Assembly (NCBI RefSeq): GCF_000471905.2 | Contig: NW_006499827.1 | Span: forward strand, 4,948,679-5,012,678 | Source of the DNA: Amborella trichopoda | Lineage: Eukaryota > Streptophyta > Magnoliopsida > Amborellales > Amborellaceae | Direction: 5' to 3' | DNA: 64,000 nucleotides | Shown here: piece by piece, positions 12,527 to 25,500 of the stretch | Layout of the letters: every line of letters begins with the position of its first letter | Position numbering within the stretch: position 1 is the first letter of the stretch | Notes under the pieces: model-generated | Told to the model about the DNA's origin: nothing | The model's input: only the letters and a program-made list of their open reading frames with translations | Database searches by the model: none | Translations under genes and position numbers: made by a program

Positions 12527-12574
12527 GTTACAGTCATGCTCTCTTCTTCCATCCCCTCTCTCTCTCTCTCTAGC

Positions 12575-13365
12575 ATGGCTCGCTTCTTATCTATCATTGC
12601 TGTGTTTCTCCTTAGCCTCTTGGTCCTACTGGAATTTGGATTAGCAGTACAGCCACAAGTGGTATGCGCTTTCAACAATAACACTATTCTTCTTTCTATA
12701 TTCAAACCACCTGTTGTCTTCAAACCATCAATCTTCTTACATTAAATAAAGATTTAAACCTCAGATTGATCAGGTCGATTCTTTTACCATCTAAACTTTC
12801 ATAGTTTTGTTCCCCCCATGATCTCATGAAGCAACCATTGTGCAAATTTTTGTTTTTAATTATCTTCTTTTTATTTATTTATTTTTTTGTAGGTGAACCA
12901 AGGTGGCCTCCCTTCAACCACTATTGGTAAGTGATTTTTTTTTTATGAAGTAAGCACCATGGTGCTTGTCTTTTTCTTTTTTTCTTTTTTTTCTTTTCTC
13001 TTATTAGTTCAGTAGTAGCAATGGAAATATAGCGTTGCTTAACGTGAATTGCTAACCACTCATCTAAAGCTCCATGCACATGCACATGCACATTGTTTTG
13101 TTTTTTTTATTGTTAAGAAACACATGCAATACTTTTTTCTATTTTTTTTGCTCTTTTTCACAATGTTGGGGTTTAATTTGTAGATTGTGGAAAAGCATGC
13201 TCCGGCAGGTGCAGGCTATCGTCGAGGCCACACCTTTGCAAGAGGGCTTGTGGCACATGCTGTGCAAGGTGTAGCTGTGTGCCTCCGGGGACCAGTGGAA
13301 ATGGAGAAAAGTGCCCATGTTATTATAACATGAAAACTCATGGCAACAGACCTAAGTGCCCTTAA
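12575..13365 (+). CDS. GASA: GASA/snakin family gibberellin-regulated cysteine-rich peptide
   Basis: Three exons: 12575-12661, 12893-12926 and 13184-13365. Introns are 231 and 257 bp with GT-AG ends (GTATGC, GTAAGT). They encode 100 residues. Residues 1-24 form a secretory signal peptide (basic R3, then a Leu/Ile/Val core ending GLA). Residues 25-40 are a short variable linker (VNQGGLPSTTI). Residues 41-100 are the GASA domain, starting DCGKACSGRC and ending RPKCP. All 12 conserved cysteines are present (42, 46, 50, 59, 63, 66, 67, 70, 72, 84, 86, 99), including the CC pair and the KCPCYYN block. Family members are exported to the apoplast, form six disulfides, and act in hormone-linked growth or as antimicrobial snakins; which role applies here cannot be told. 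The start codon is the first ATG after a TATA box and CT-rich leader. The second exon is only 34 bp, so an ORF scan misses the gene. No defect is seen. Confidence 0.95.
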
Positions 13366-13369
13366 TAGA

Positions 13370-15225
13370 GTTGCTATGAGCCTCTATTTGGGTTCCAACA
13401 AAGTCCTCAATTTCTCTCATTTACTACATAATTCTAGCTGATGGTGTTTCAGTTCATTTGAATTATTCATATGTCGAAATAAGCACAGGCCTAGCCCTAT
13501 GCTTTGGAGTTGATTTGGGTTATGCATCTGGATATAAGAGAATAAGTGGAATGTATCTTTCTTTGTGTTACTGTTTGCAGTTTTTACATGTGTGGTTAAT
13601 CAACCAATTTATCAACAATGTAATTATTTTAAAAGGATTATTTTACTCAAGTACTCTACAATTTTTTCTAAAAAAACAGAAGATTTGTATTTTTGAATAA
13701 GCATTGGGGGTTTTATAATTTGCCACACTTAAAAATAGAGTGGTCTAGATCAAATAATATAAATATTCTTGCTTGTTCTAGGTTCCAAATTTGAAGCATG
13801 TTCAAAATATCTTATTTCAAATTTAGAACCTGGAAACAGAAGGCTATCTGCATTAGTTTGAGTGGCCAATAGCAAAAGTCGAAACTACATCAGTTTTGTT
13901 TTACGTTCCAAAACCGCAATAATTTATGCTTAAAATATCTTATTCTTGTTAGTCTTATAACAAGCAAGGTTATTTTGATTGGGTTCTAAATCCGCAAAAA
14001 TTTATGCTTAAAATATCTTATTCTTATTAATCCGTAACAATCAGGGTTATAGGATTCGAACCCTAAATAAGGGCGTGCATTGTACTTAAAGCATTTGCAA
14101 AGAAGGGTTATTTTAATAATATGGCCCTGTTTGTATTTAAAGCAATTACAAGAAAAAAATATTTAAGAAACTACAGGAGTGAAATGATCTTATTGTAATC
14201 ACTTTATTAATAAAATAATTTATTTGTTCACCCTATTGAATCTTCTAATTTTCCGAGTGATTTGACCATTATTTAATGATAGCTTCCTCCTAACCTTTTT
14301 TATTTTGTTAAATCGGTTCTAATTTTTATATGGTGACCACCCTACTTATATTTGCAACGGCAAGCAGGGGTGCGATTCCTCTCTATTATGCTAAGTAAGC
14401 ACTTCTTGATTATTCGGAAAAGGCAAACTTAAAACTATAGCGTTTTAATTGCTCATATATTTAAAATGTCAAGGACTTAATTTGCTCCCTTTCTGATTTA
14501 GGGATATGTTAATGATCTTGGCTGATATATATGCATGACCTGGTTGTACAAAAGGTAAGGGGGAGACCATTTACCTTCGGTACAGAGAGGTTGTAATTGT
14601 TTATCACTGTCTGATACAAAATTTGATAGCTTGTGTGTGTCAAATTTTCGAAAATTTCTTTTGAACTTTAAGTCTGGTCAATACAATAAATACAATCAAA
14701 AGTAAATGGTCTCTCTCTGTACTTTCCCATATAATGATTGTAAACAATGACATAATTTATCTTTATCATAAAGAGGTCACATTCATCATGTCACCATGTC
14801 ATTATAATGTAATAAAACTACTCTTCTAAGAAATTAAGTATCTGGCAATTGTATGACTCAAAAAATTGGACATACACTCTTCATTCTAATAATCAACCCC
14901 TAAAAGTAAGATATCGTCAAAATGAGTCTCATCCAACAATGAATTTAGCCCATCCATTTGGTGATTTTTAAGATCTAGGGCTTCTTGAATTGAAAATCAA
15001 TTATTTCTTTTTAACAGTATTAATCTAATGAAAATAAAACTATCTAGAAAATTTGAAAAAGGAAAATGATCGTTCTACTTTCTAGGTTGTCATTAAATTT
15101 TATTTTTTTGTGGGTCATTAGAATGAGAATAGTATATATTTAAAACTTGAGGTCAAATAAATGGCTCTGCCATAGTTTTTGAAGATTTATTTATTATATT
15201 ACTATATAGCTAGTGTAAAACTGAC

Positions 15226-15254
<29 letters not shown>
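13370..15254. other. AT-rich spacer downstream of GASA
   Basis: No gene recognised. It contains a local duplication of about 75 bp near 13900-14050 (TTTATGCTTAAAATATCTTA occurs twice) and a (TA)n microsatellite at 15228-15256. Confidence 0.5.
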
Positions 15255-15256
<2 letters not shown>

Positions 15257-15259
<3 letters not shown>

Positions 15260-15712
15260 TGATATTTACCCACTAGCTTATATGAACATATGAGCCCAAC
15301 AGCTTAGATTGAATCTGGGTTGATTTGACGATCACAACTTCATTTCGCATTTGAATTTTAATTTACAAATCCAAATAACTTGAATTTTTAGGAATCCATT
15401 CTTCTCATCAAGGCGCACCTAATAAAAAATATTTAAAAAATAATTCATAAAAAATAAATTGACTAAAATACTCCTAAAAATATTTCAAGTTCATGGGTAT
15501 TTTGGTTAATTTATTTCTTGCAAAAAAATAATAATATTTTTATTAGATTCTCCTATTTTTGAAAACACACGCCTAAACTTTCAAGTTATTTTGAATTTTA
15601 AAAAAAAACTAAAATTTAAATATGAAATGAGGTTGTGACCTTCTGATCGGCCCATATTCAATCTGAACCATTGAGCTCATATGTTCATATGAGCTAGTGG
15701 GCTAATCTTAAC
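15257..15712. mobile_element. Foldback MITE inserted in a (TA)n tract
   Basis: Both ends carry the same sequence in inverted orientation. The left arm has CCCACTAGCTTATATGAACA followed by TATGAGC; the right arm, reverse complemented, has CCCACTAGCTCATATGAACA followed by TATGAGC. Similarity continues about 65 bp inward through AGATTGAAT. The element is flanked on both sides by TATATA repeats, which fits a Stowaway-like TA target preference, though the microsatellite prevents proof of a duplication. Confidence 0.75.
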
Positions 15713-16523
15713 ATATATATATATATATATATGATCGGTCGTATGTATGTCCACTTCAAATTTTAATTTTAATTTTTTTAGATCCAATCAAGTTGAAACG
15801 TTTGGGGATCTACCCTTCCAAAAAGGGCATACTACTAAAAATATTTCAAATAAATAAAATAAAAATTTATCAAAAATACACTAGTATTTGAACCATTTAC
15901 CATTTTTTATTAATTTCATAACCCATTTATTGTATCATTCGAATGACTATTTGGAATTTGATCAAAAGAATGAAATGCAACATAAAATTAGATTAAAACA
16001 CCTGGGTTAGATGCTAAATAGTTCAAATTATAGTTAGCACTTTGATAAATATTCCTAATAAAGAATATTATTTTCATAATTTTCGAAAGGGTTGAAGAAT
16101 AAAGCAAGAAAGAGTTAAAATTTGAGAAAAACAGAAAAAGGTAACAAAGTACGGGTGCTAAAATGGCTTAAATTTTGGAATCTAATTTAAATCAGTCGAT
16201 CCTTGGATGTCATTCTCTCCCGGCATAGAGGCATATACATAGTGTCTCTCTCTTTATTCGCTTTTTTGTGCTTTAGACCTGATAGAATAACGGGAAAATC
16301 GTTCCGCACTACAAAAAAGGGGTAATGCTAATAGAATATTGACTTTTAGCACAAAGAGTTCACAATCACTTTCGTCCTTCATATTTGAGATCAGGTGGTT
16401 GTGAGCAAGTTATTATCTCAACTCAAAGTTTAAAAAAAAACTCAAACTTTGTGACATACTTTGTGTTATCCAATTTGCCACTAACTTCTTTGCATGAAAG
16501 ATAAATGGATTCATAGTATACAA

Positions 16524-16746
16524 TCCATGAAAGAGTAATAATCCTATGACACCCTCCCACACCCACATGCATAGAGCCTCAAAAAATCACCATTAAGTTT
16601 AGCACATATCTCTAAAAAAGTTTTTACAGAGATGTAGAACTTAATTTTTCTAGATATCTATACCAAATTTAATGGTGATCCTTTAGAGTCCTATACACAT
16701 GGATGTGAAAAGATCTCATAGGATCATTACTCATAAAATACATTGG
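16524..16746. mobile_element. Small foldback MITE, about 220 bp
   Basis: The left arm contains GAGTAATAATCCTATGA and ATCACCATTAAGTTT. The right arm, reverse complemented, contains GAGTAATGATCCTATGA and ATCACCATTAAATTT. Nearly the whole element folds back. Exact ends and a target duplication are not certain. Confidence 0.65.
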
Positions 16747-16999
16747 ATATTATTTGTCAGTCAAATCTGTCAATACTAAAAAACTAGATAGCTCAAAAAT
16801 CTATCAATACTGAAAAATTAGAGTGCCCAAAACCAGTCAAACACTGATTTTGATTGGTTTTTTAACAAATTAAGTTATGCATTAAACCGAGCCGGCCAAG
16901 ACACCAATTGTGGTTGGGTAGGTTGGATTGAACAATTCAGTCTGGTCTTGATAGGTAAAGGTTTACACAAAGCTTACCATTATTTGCTTAAATTAAACT

Positions 17000-17890
17000 A
17001 AGATAATAAAATGTAGAAATTAAGGAAAAAAAAAAAGGAAGAAGAAAAGAGAGAGAACAGCAATTTGTTACAGCGATGTCGTTTTAACAATGAAAACTCT
17101 CCATTTATTTGGACGGGAGATTCAGCACCATTTCATGAGGGAAACCAGCGCTTCCCAGTGGCCCAATTTCTGCCCAATCCCCCATCCTTTCTAAAGTTGC
17201 AAAGCAGAAGTTCTCTCTCCCTTGGGCTTTGTAAACACCGAATTTCTTTCTTCTTTCTAGTCTCTATGCAGTTTCTCTCTTCTTTTCTTTCAAGGCAGTT
17301 ATAGACCTCGAACCAAGAGTGGCAGATTTACCGAGAAACAAACACATCAGTAGCTCATCAATGGCAGAGAAAAATAAGCAGCTTTGGAGAAAAACTAATA
17401 TCATTTATCTTGAGCCCTGAACACCCAAATTCGTTCCTCTATCTCCTGTCACTCTCTACTTTCTCAATAAAATGATAAGACTTTCTCAATAAAATGATAG
17501 AAATAGCCGAAGAAGAAAATTGGTTCAAAGTTTAGATAAAATAAACTAGGGCAAAAAAAAAACTCTAAAATGTTTGAGGAATCAAGTACACTTTGGTCCA
17601 TAGTCTTTGATAAACTTCACTTCTATTTTTTTACATCTTCTCTTAATACTTCACATTTGCTACTCCTAGAAACCCTAAAAAAGCCCTATATTTGAGATCT
17701 GAAACAGTTTTTGCAGAGCAATCTGGCAATATGTTTTCTTATTGATTAAAAAGCTTTTGTTGCTTGTTCACTGGAATGAATGGTATGCTTCAATGCGGTT
17801 GGAAGGTCATCTTCAGCTGATCATGTTGTAGTTGATTCTCTTTCATCTCAATTGTATAAAAAAACGGGCAACAGCTCCTTTATATGCTCA
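17000..17890. other. Spacer with no recognisable gene
   Basis: Purine-rich and CT-rich patches are present. The frame at 17065-17304 is rich in Ser, Leu and Phe, comes from a CT-rich tract, and has no family features. Confidence 0.4.
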
Positions 17891-17949
17891 TTTACAAATT
17901 GATACAAAGCAGAGATTGAGCTGGTGCTGCAGTGGTTGTGAATCTGTTA

Positions 17950-18185
17950 AAACAGCCACCTCCTAAGAGCTGAAGTCCATTTTGCTTTTGTGGCCAAAGA
18001 AGAGATCCACAGTGCTTAAAGTACACCCTGCTTTTGTGGTAAAAGGAGAGACCCGCATTCTGATTTCTGCCAAGCTCCTTGCTCTTGTGGAGAACCATGT
18101 GGAAATCGGGCCAATGTCCAACCAGGGCTCCCCGTGACCGGAATCCCTCATTTAATATTGAGTGATAATCTGCATCATCCAAATC
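17950..18185 (+). pseudogene. Possible zinc-finger fragment (CxCG motifs)
   Basis: A + strand frame from about 18028 reads PCFCGKRRDPHSDFC then QAPCSCGEPCGNRANVQPG. An upstream related CFCG word lies near 17974 in another frame after a stop. The repeated C-x-C-G words resemble GRF-type zinc fingers, found for example at the C-terminus of plant topoisomerase III. The stretch is short and interrupted and has no visible gene around it. The assignment is a guess; it may be chance. Confidence 0.2.
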
Positions 18186-18199
18186 AGGCTTTGCATTTC

Positions 18200-19586
18200 T
18201 TTTTTATAATCCTTTGTATTTTATCATAGCAACAATTGTTTGAAGTTCAGCCTCTGAACCATAAAGGGATATAGGAGGACCATAATAGTAACCACCTATT
18301 CTATCTTCACCATTCATTCATCTGGTGGGTATAGATTTATAGTGGGTATAGTTTTATATATTGAAATGACTAGATACTCTCCAAATGAAAATTGAAAATA
18401 AGGTGCTAGTGTGGTTTTACCAACAGATAACCACTTGGGTTCCACCGAAGATGTTTTCAACATTCACCTGGCAAACTCACAAGAGATCCCACAAGTTCCA
18501 GCCTTCAGTCAGACTCACCAGAGATCTCCACAAGTTCCAACCAAACTGACTAGAGAATGAGAACAGGAGGATTCTACCTTCCCTAGGAAGGCCAAACGGT
18601 TTTTCATTAACTAAGCTGTTGTATCATATCCTCTAAAAGAAGATGAAGAACAATATGTAGCGCTATAATCCATCCTTTTGGAAAAAGGAATATTAGGAAA
18701 TAATAATAATAATAATAATAACACTTGGATAGAGAATACAACCTGATTTCCTTTTGTATAAATTACAGCCAAATCCTTCAAATGGGGTGGCAAGAAAACA
18801 CATACTTGAAGAGTACAATACGAAAGAATATAAAAAAGAAAATAGAAAAACAAAGGGAACTTTGCCACCTCATTTACCTTCTCACATATATACATCCGTG
18901 TTAATTGAATGGATTTCCTTCAAATGCTTCGGATGTAATGATTCTTAGAAGAGAATTGCTGCTCACATGTATGAGTTATTTGCTACAGAGGATAAAAACA
19001 TTCACAAATTTAGCATAGGAAAGTATCTAAAGCTCTGTCCTCTATCTCACCAGAAATTGCAATTGGAGCATTAACAATTATGGATATGCAAAAACAAAAA
19101 AGGATTTCAAGCCCTAAAAATAGTGTACCTTGTAACAGTTCATCTTGACCTTTCGCTTTCAAGTGTCCACAGATACATCAAATTGATTTTCAGGCTATCA
19201 CAAGGGTTTCCAGAGTCAAGTACATTTTTTGCTGGCTTTGAGGTGAGGCTTACTTTGTATCACAAAGCCAAGGCCTTACACTAACCACACCCAAAAAAAA
19301 TTGAGCAACAACTCAAACCTTCAACCAAAAATATACCATATTAGGTAACGATATTTTATATATACCTTCTTTAAGCAGCAAGATACTTCAGCCCAGTAAC
19401 GACAACAGGCACTGGATGCACAAAATTGAGATACCACTTATCTGCTCCCATAATTTAAAGAGGCAAACCTTTTTATCATGGCCTCTTTATTCTCCCAAAA
19501 TGCCACGATATCTACCCTCATGGATTTTCTTTCCTTCTCTATTTGGGCATTTAAAGAAAGACATGTAATTCCATTGCAAGGTTACC
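18200..19586. other. Intergenic region 3' of URB2
   Basis: No further gene recognised. It includes an (ATA)n tract at about 18702-18720. The URB2 3' untranslated region should run leftwards (minus strand) from 19586, but I see no decisive poly(A) signal. Confidence 0.4.
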
Positions 19587-22500
19587 TCAAGCTTTCCCAA
19601 AATATTTGAAACGCAGTTCATGTTCATGCCTCAATTCCTGCAATGTGCTTCGGCATGGCCCCTCTGTGAGACAAAACAACATCCAAAAACAAATTTCAGT
19701 TCCTTCACGGCTCAAAATCTTAGATTCCTAAGTCTTTTTTCTTTTTATTGCATATAGGATATCGTATTCACATGCCCATAACAACCCTGTGAACCTTAGA
19801 GAATGCTTACCTCCCAATACAGTGTGAAGATGTTGTAGGTCATCAGGGGAGCATATATCAATTAAAGCATATATACCAGGTCTTAATGCCTCATCAACCT
19901 CTCTGCCAATTAGATATAAAACATGTCAGTAGGGGTGGGAACAGGTCGGCTAGGGTCCGGATCTGCCTGGACCCGAAATCCATACATGGGACCATGATCA
20001 GGACCCGACCGGGTCCAGAATACCTAGACCCAGGCCCGGACCCAGGCCTGGAATTTATTTAGAGGACCCAGACCAGGAGAGTTGTATATAGAAAAATAAA
20101 AAATCAGCTTAAAAATTTAAAACTAACCTAAAATGTATACCCAAAAATTACTAAAAATGACCAAAAACATGTAAATAGCTAATAAGAAGATATCGGCAAT
20201 AATTCATAAACTTTCCCATTTTAAGACTAATAGGAAAATCTGCAACGCAAAAGTGAAAAACATATATAAAATAATACATTAATATATATATCCTTTATAT
20301 ATTACGTACAACCTTAAAAAAGTATATATAAAACCTTAAAAAGGTATACATATATATATATATATGGAAGGGGTGGGCAATGATATAAAAAGAGGAGATA
20401 TAAAAAGAGGAGTGCTGAGAGAAGATAAAAGAGTATGTATATATTACTATATTATCCTTTATAAATTTCTATTAAAAAATATTATATAATATTTTAAAAT
20501 AACAGGGTCAGGTCCACCTAGACCGAGACCCAATCCGATTTACTATTCGGGTCCCAACCCACCAGGTCCAATTCCTGGAACCATACTCAGACTCAAACCA
20601 GGTCGGGTAGTCAGGTCTCGGGGTTGGGCCGGGTTCGGGCAAATTCCCAGCCCTAAAGGTCAGCACTAATATCATAATAGTTTAAGTTCCTACTACAAAA
20701 TTCTAGAGAGTCCTAATATATTAGTCTCGAGTGGAAGATAATTGGACCTTTTGATTCCCATTTTGGAAGGACCTAATCCCGAATAAAGTTGTATGTAGCT
20801 GGATAGAAAATGAGAGGAGTACATCCCAAGAGGCTCCTTTTGCTGCCTTATCTGTCAAATAGAGAAAATTCAATATAACCACATCCCATGCTAAAGGGCC
20901 CAAATGCATGGACTAAACAGGCTTCTGGTTTTCTCAGGCAAGGAAAAAAATCACATGCTCAGGTTTTAAGCATTTTAGAAACACATTTTATGCATAGACA
21001 TTTTGATAAATCAGAGGAACCCAAGGAATTAAGAAAAGAACATTGCCTATAAAAGAAAGTCATGTCAGAGAAGCATCACAGAAAATCACATTTTACAAGT
21101 TTTCCAGTATCACAATTTTACTAACCTCTTCATATATCCGTCTAAGAAAGCTTGCACATTTTACTACCTCTTGAGTGTTCCAAACACAGAAACCTCTGTT
21201 GTGAGCCAGGTCAGTGTCCATGGTCTCCAAACAGTAGAGAAGAATCCTCACTGAATTACACAGCAGAGAAATGCAATGTCCAACCTCCCTGTCAAACACA
21301 AAATCAGTAGGGTTAATAAATTGCCATGAAGCTCATGGTTTTGAAGGACAGGAAGAGCTATAAAATCTCCTCACAGGCTTGCAGAAAAACTGCATAAATC
21401 AGTAAATCCATCTCTTTACTGGAAAACAAAACTGCTAGAAAGAGTGTTGAAGAGGATAACACATTGTTAAGGAGGTAACCTTATCACAAAGGACATACAT
21501 AACCATAAACAATGAAAAATCTCATCAATTTGAGCTAAAGCAGCAATGTAGCTAATACTATCTAAACGTTCAACCATTTTCCTGGAAAGAAACATAAGTT
21601 TGCTACATTATGACATGATAAACAAAAGGATGAAGGATGAACCTTTTCCAGTGCCTGATAACTGTACATAGCAATCTGCAGCAGGCAGTATATAGGTTCA
21701 CACAGAACACGTAATCTATAGTCTTCAGATGCCCATTCATCACTAAAGAATCCTTAGGCCCAAACCCTGGGTTGGTTGTAAATAGTGGTGATATAAAAGA
21801 ATCTTGTGGCTTTTTAATCCAAGAGAAGTGCTGAAAAAGTGCAGTTGGAAGATGTAGACATTGCCCCACGTGGCCCGCAAACAAAGGACATAGAGAATCC
21901 TTGGCTGCAACCTTTGAGAGTACCCCAACACACATGAGAATGACTGATCCAGGATCAACATAGCCTTGGTTAGGATCAAACTCTAACTTCTGAGGAAGAA
22001 AGATAAGGGGGCTTTGAAGGTGAAGAACTATATTAAACAAAGCACCAGCTAAGCTAGGGATATGTCTTGCAAGAACGTTCATGCACTTCCGACCTATAAA
22101 GCATGTCAAGAGGTCAACTCGAGTCAGAAACCATGCATTATACAACAAGAATAAATTTGCAGAAAAATGATCTTATACAAGCAGAATGACCAGGACGCAA
22201 TCTCAACTGCAATCATAGTATGTCAAGGAGAAAGTATACTAAAAAGCTAATCAAACATCGAAAAACATAGTCCACAGAGTCATTAATGCCTGATAAAATG
22301 GACAGTGATGGAGAGAGAGACAGACCCACAAGGAGAGAGACAGACCCACAAGGACAGGACATGGTCTCAACGGTAGGACACGCTCTCTGTCCAACACCAA
22401 CCATCATTTCGGCAAGATGCTTTGGACTATGGTTCCTATAGTCATGGGATTAAATATTATACTTTCCGATAAAGGTCAAAATTTTGTGTTGACACAGAAT

Positions 22501-25500
22501 TACATTATAGAGTAATTACTTTCCCAAAGAAAGTCGATAATAAAATGACAAAAGACACCATGTGAACTTGTATGCATTGGGATGCCACAAGGAATACAAT
22601 ACCTTTTTTCTTTTTTTTTCTTTCCTTTGATAATAAATACACTACCAGTTCAAGTATTAGAGAACTATAGGGGAAAAACAAAATACCTGTGATACATTCA
22701 AGAATCAGATCCAAGCATTCAATCCCAGAGGCAACAACTGCCGCAACCTTTCCACCTTTTATACCGCCAGTTTTTATCTCATAGACCATAGTGCAACCTT
22801 CCTGGACTCCAACAAGTGCTCTTTCTACTGCCTGTATAGCCGATAGAAAATGGAGTTCCAAGGGATTCCTAACAAACATTGTGAATGATGTCTTAATCCT
22901 AGCTTTAAATTCATTCATGTTGTACTTCTCAGAATCAAATTCAGAAGCATCATCCTCCGAGGGACCCCTCCACTCTTCTAGTTTTTCAAAATTGTACCCT
23001 GTTTTATGGTAGGCAAGGGTTGCAGTTCTTCCTTGTAATGAGATAAATTTTTCTATTACTCCAAGATGTAAATTAATCAGCTTGGCATAAACATCACGAG
23101 AAAAGATAGGATCCTTAAAAGGAAGACAACTCCCTAGGACTTCCAAGTATTTCAAAACACCATGTAACCAGGAAAAAGAAGATGGGTGGGACCATCCAAC
23201 CATTGATGTAGACTCTGATAATAAATAGTGCATCAATCCGATAAGGAAGTCCATTGATTGACAGAAATTCATGGGTTGATTGACAACCATAGGGAAAGAT
23301 AGCACATGCTTCACCTTCAAAATAGCAGCAGCAACCATAAAGAGTTGCCCGATACAAAAAGCTAGATCAGGGTTCTTACCTTTTAATAAAGTTTGCAGCA
23401 ATGACTTGGTTAAATCTGGCAGCTCAAATAGATCAATGGTGAATTCCTTGACTTGAGAATACGTGGGTCCACTGCCATAATCTGATTGCAATACTTGATT
23501 TGTGGATCCCCAATTTCCCAAACAATCACTATCAGTCTTGATTCTCCTGGAATTATCTAAAAGGAACATCTTTATACAGAGGACAGCAAACTGCTCAAAA
23601 ACGTTTACGGAGGACATCACTCTAGATACATGACTATGCCTCCAAATAAACAATTGGGTTTTATCTATGGAGTATTTTCCCTTTATGCTGTTTATAGCAG
23701 ACACAAAGCCCCATACAAAACCCTGGATACCAGCTGCTAAAGAAGACAGCCTGGTCCAAAGCACAACATTGATATCATGAGCCCTGAAGCTTGTCCCACT
23801 AGTCTCTTCCTCCAAGGTAGTGCACAACTTTATTGCATGTTCCTTCAATGTCTCTGCCAATAGTTCCATTCTTTCCCAAGGATCTGAGTTCGGGATTTCA
23901 ACTGTCTTTGTTTTTTGGGAATGACCTGTCGTGTTTTGCGGATGCTCATCTGGCTTCAGTAGCTTCTCTGAAGTGTTGACCACATGATGGACAGGAACAG
24001 ATAGATTCAACGGTTCTTGAGATTTAAGAGACTGCAGGGCCAAGTTCATTTGACCTTTGCATAGAGTTGAAAATAACTGAGAAGTATGGAATATCAGTGC
24101 GAAGATGATACGTTTCATATGTCTACTAGCATTATCCTCATCAGTAAACATAAGCGATAATGCAGAGACTTCAGATATCGACTTCAAAACCCACAAAATA
24201 GAAAATGAATTCTGAAAAATGATATGCACAAATGAGGACTGTCCAATTTGCTCAGATGACACTGCTAGATACTTCAGAGCCCTCCGGCTAGATAAGAGTA
24301 ATTTGAACAGCTCATCAACAACAATATGAACTCTGCTTTCTCCCCAGTAAGATTTACTTGGAGTCAGTTTGACATGATCCAATAAACAGAAAACAACCAC
24401 CCTGGATTCAAAAAGAAATACGAGCTTGTCATTGATAACCAGAGCGAAGATATAGATTAAGTTAAAGCATCCACATATTATGTTTTTGCTCCCCAGTAAG
24501 ATTTACTTGGAGTCAGTTTGACTTGATGATCCTACATACAGAAAACAACAACCCTGGATTCAAAAAGAAATAAGAGCTTGTCATTGATAACCAGAGTGAA
24601 GATTAAGACTAAGTTAAAGTATCCACATATTATGTTTCTTCAGAAGACTTTTGGAACTCAAGACCAAACTAGCTGAATGATCCAACCACGACCTTAATTA
24701 TCCAACAAACACAAAACAAGAAGTCTGGAGATATAAAAAAAGTAATTAATGAGAACAGTAAAGATTTCACTTAGTTAAAGCATCCACGCATAAGCCTTTT
24801 GCAACAAGATGCACCTAGCAAGATTAACTTGAGTCGAACCAAAACCTAAAAAACCATACAAATAAATTTCACCAATATCAAAATACCCACCAATTGCAGA
24901 CTGTCAAGCATTTAAAGTACGCAATCAACAATTGCTTGAATAGCAAAGAATGCTATCTATATTCAATTCTACATCCAATTATACAAGAGTGAAATGAATA
25001 GTGAATATTTAAGATAATTCATATAATTTCCCATGGGTACATATAAAATACATAAAAAAGGATAAGAAGAATTCCAACCTCTCAATATTGAGGATATGTG
25101 TCGCATAAACTGAGAATGATTTAGAATTGGTGCAACTTTTTGGGATCCAACACATGAGATGCAACAAATGTTGACAATCAATAAACCCCTCTCTAAATGA
25201 AGGATCACTTTCATTTCTTGTCCGACCTTTAGCATGGGGAGCAGCTAAATCACCACTGCCTGTCGTTGACACTTTCTCAACTCTATCTATGAGCTCTTGC
25301 CAGTCTGGCACATTGTCAAAGCCCAAATCAATATAAGGATCGAAGAATCTTGGTGGTAAGGACTTCTTTAGAGCATGACATAACCTCAATCTCAAATGCC
25401 TGCAAAGCAGCTAAGATGGCAAGCAAAAAGGTATACACATCACTGAAAAAGACCAAGAATGCTGGAGCTAGAATCATATCATAAAAGGAGCAAAAAAAAG

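Noticed and set aside
12490..12723. Minus-strand frame opposite GASA exon 1
   Set aside because: Shadow of the CT-rich leader and signal-peptide exon.
14040..14080. tRNA T-loop-like GGGTTCGAATCC on the minus strand
   Set aside because: No anticodon arm, D arm or pairing acceptor stem lies at the right distance.
17892..18182. 96-codon minus-strand frame
   Set aside because: No family features; the opposite strand holds CxCG words, so if anything is real there it is on the plus strand, and that is weak too.
22213..22407. Minus-strand frame between URB2 exons 5 and 6
   Set aside because: It lies in the intron and cannot join in phase with exons 5 and 6, which splice cleanly without it.
22791..23012. 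Plus-strand frame inside the URB2 exon 5 region
   Set aside because: Antisense shadow of a long coding exon.
25079..25401. URB2 exon 4 starting at the inner CAG acceptor (25400)
   Set aside because: That acceptor puts exon 4 out of frame and gives a stop; the TTAG acceptor just upstream keeps the frame and the expected spacing.
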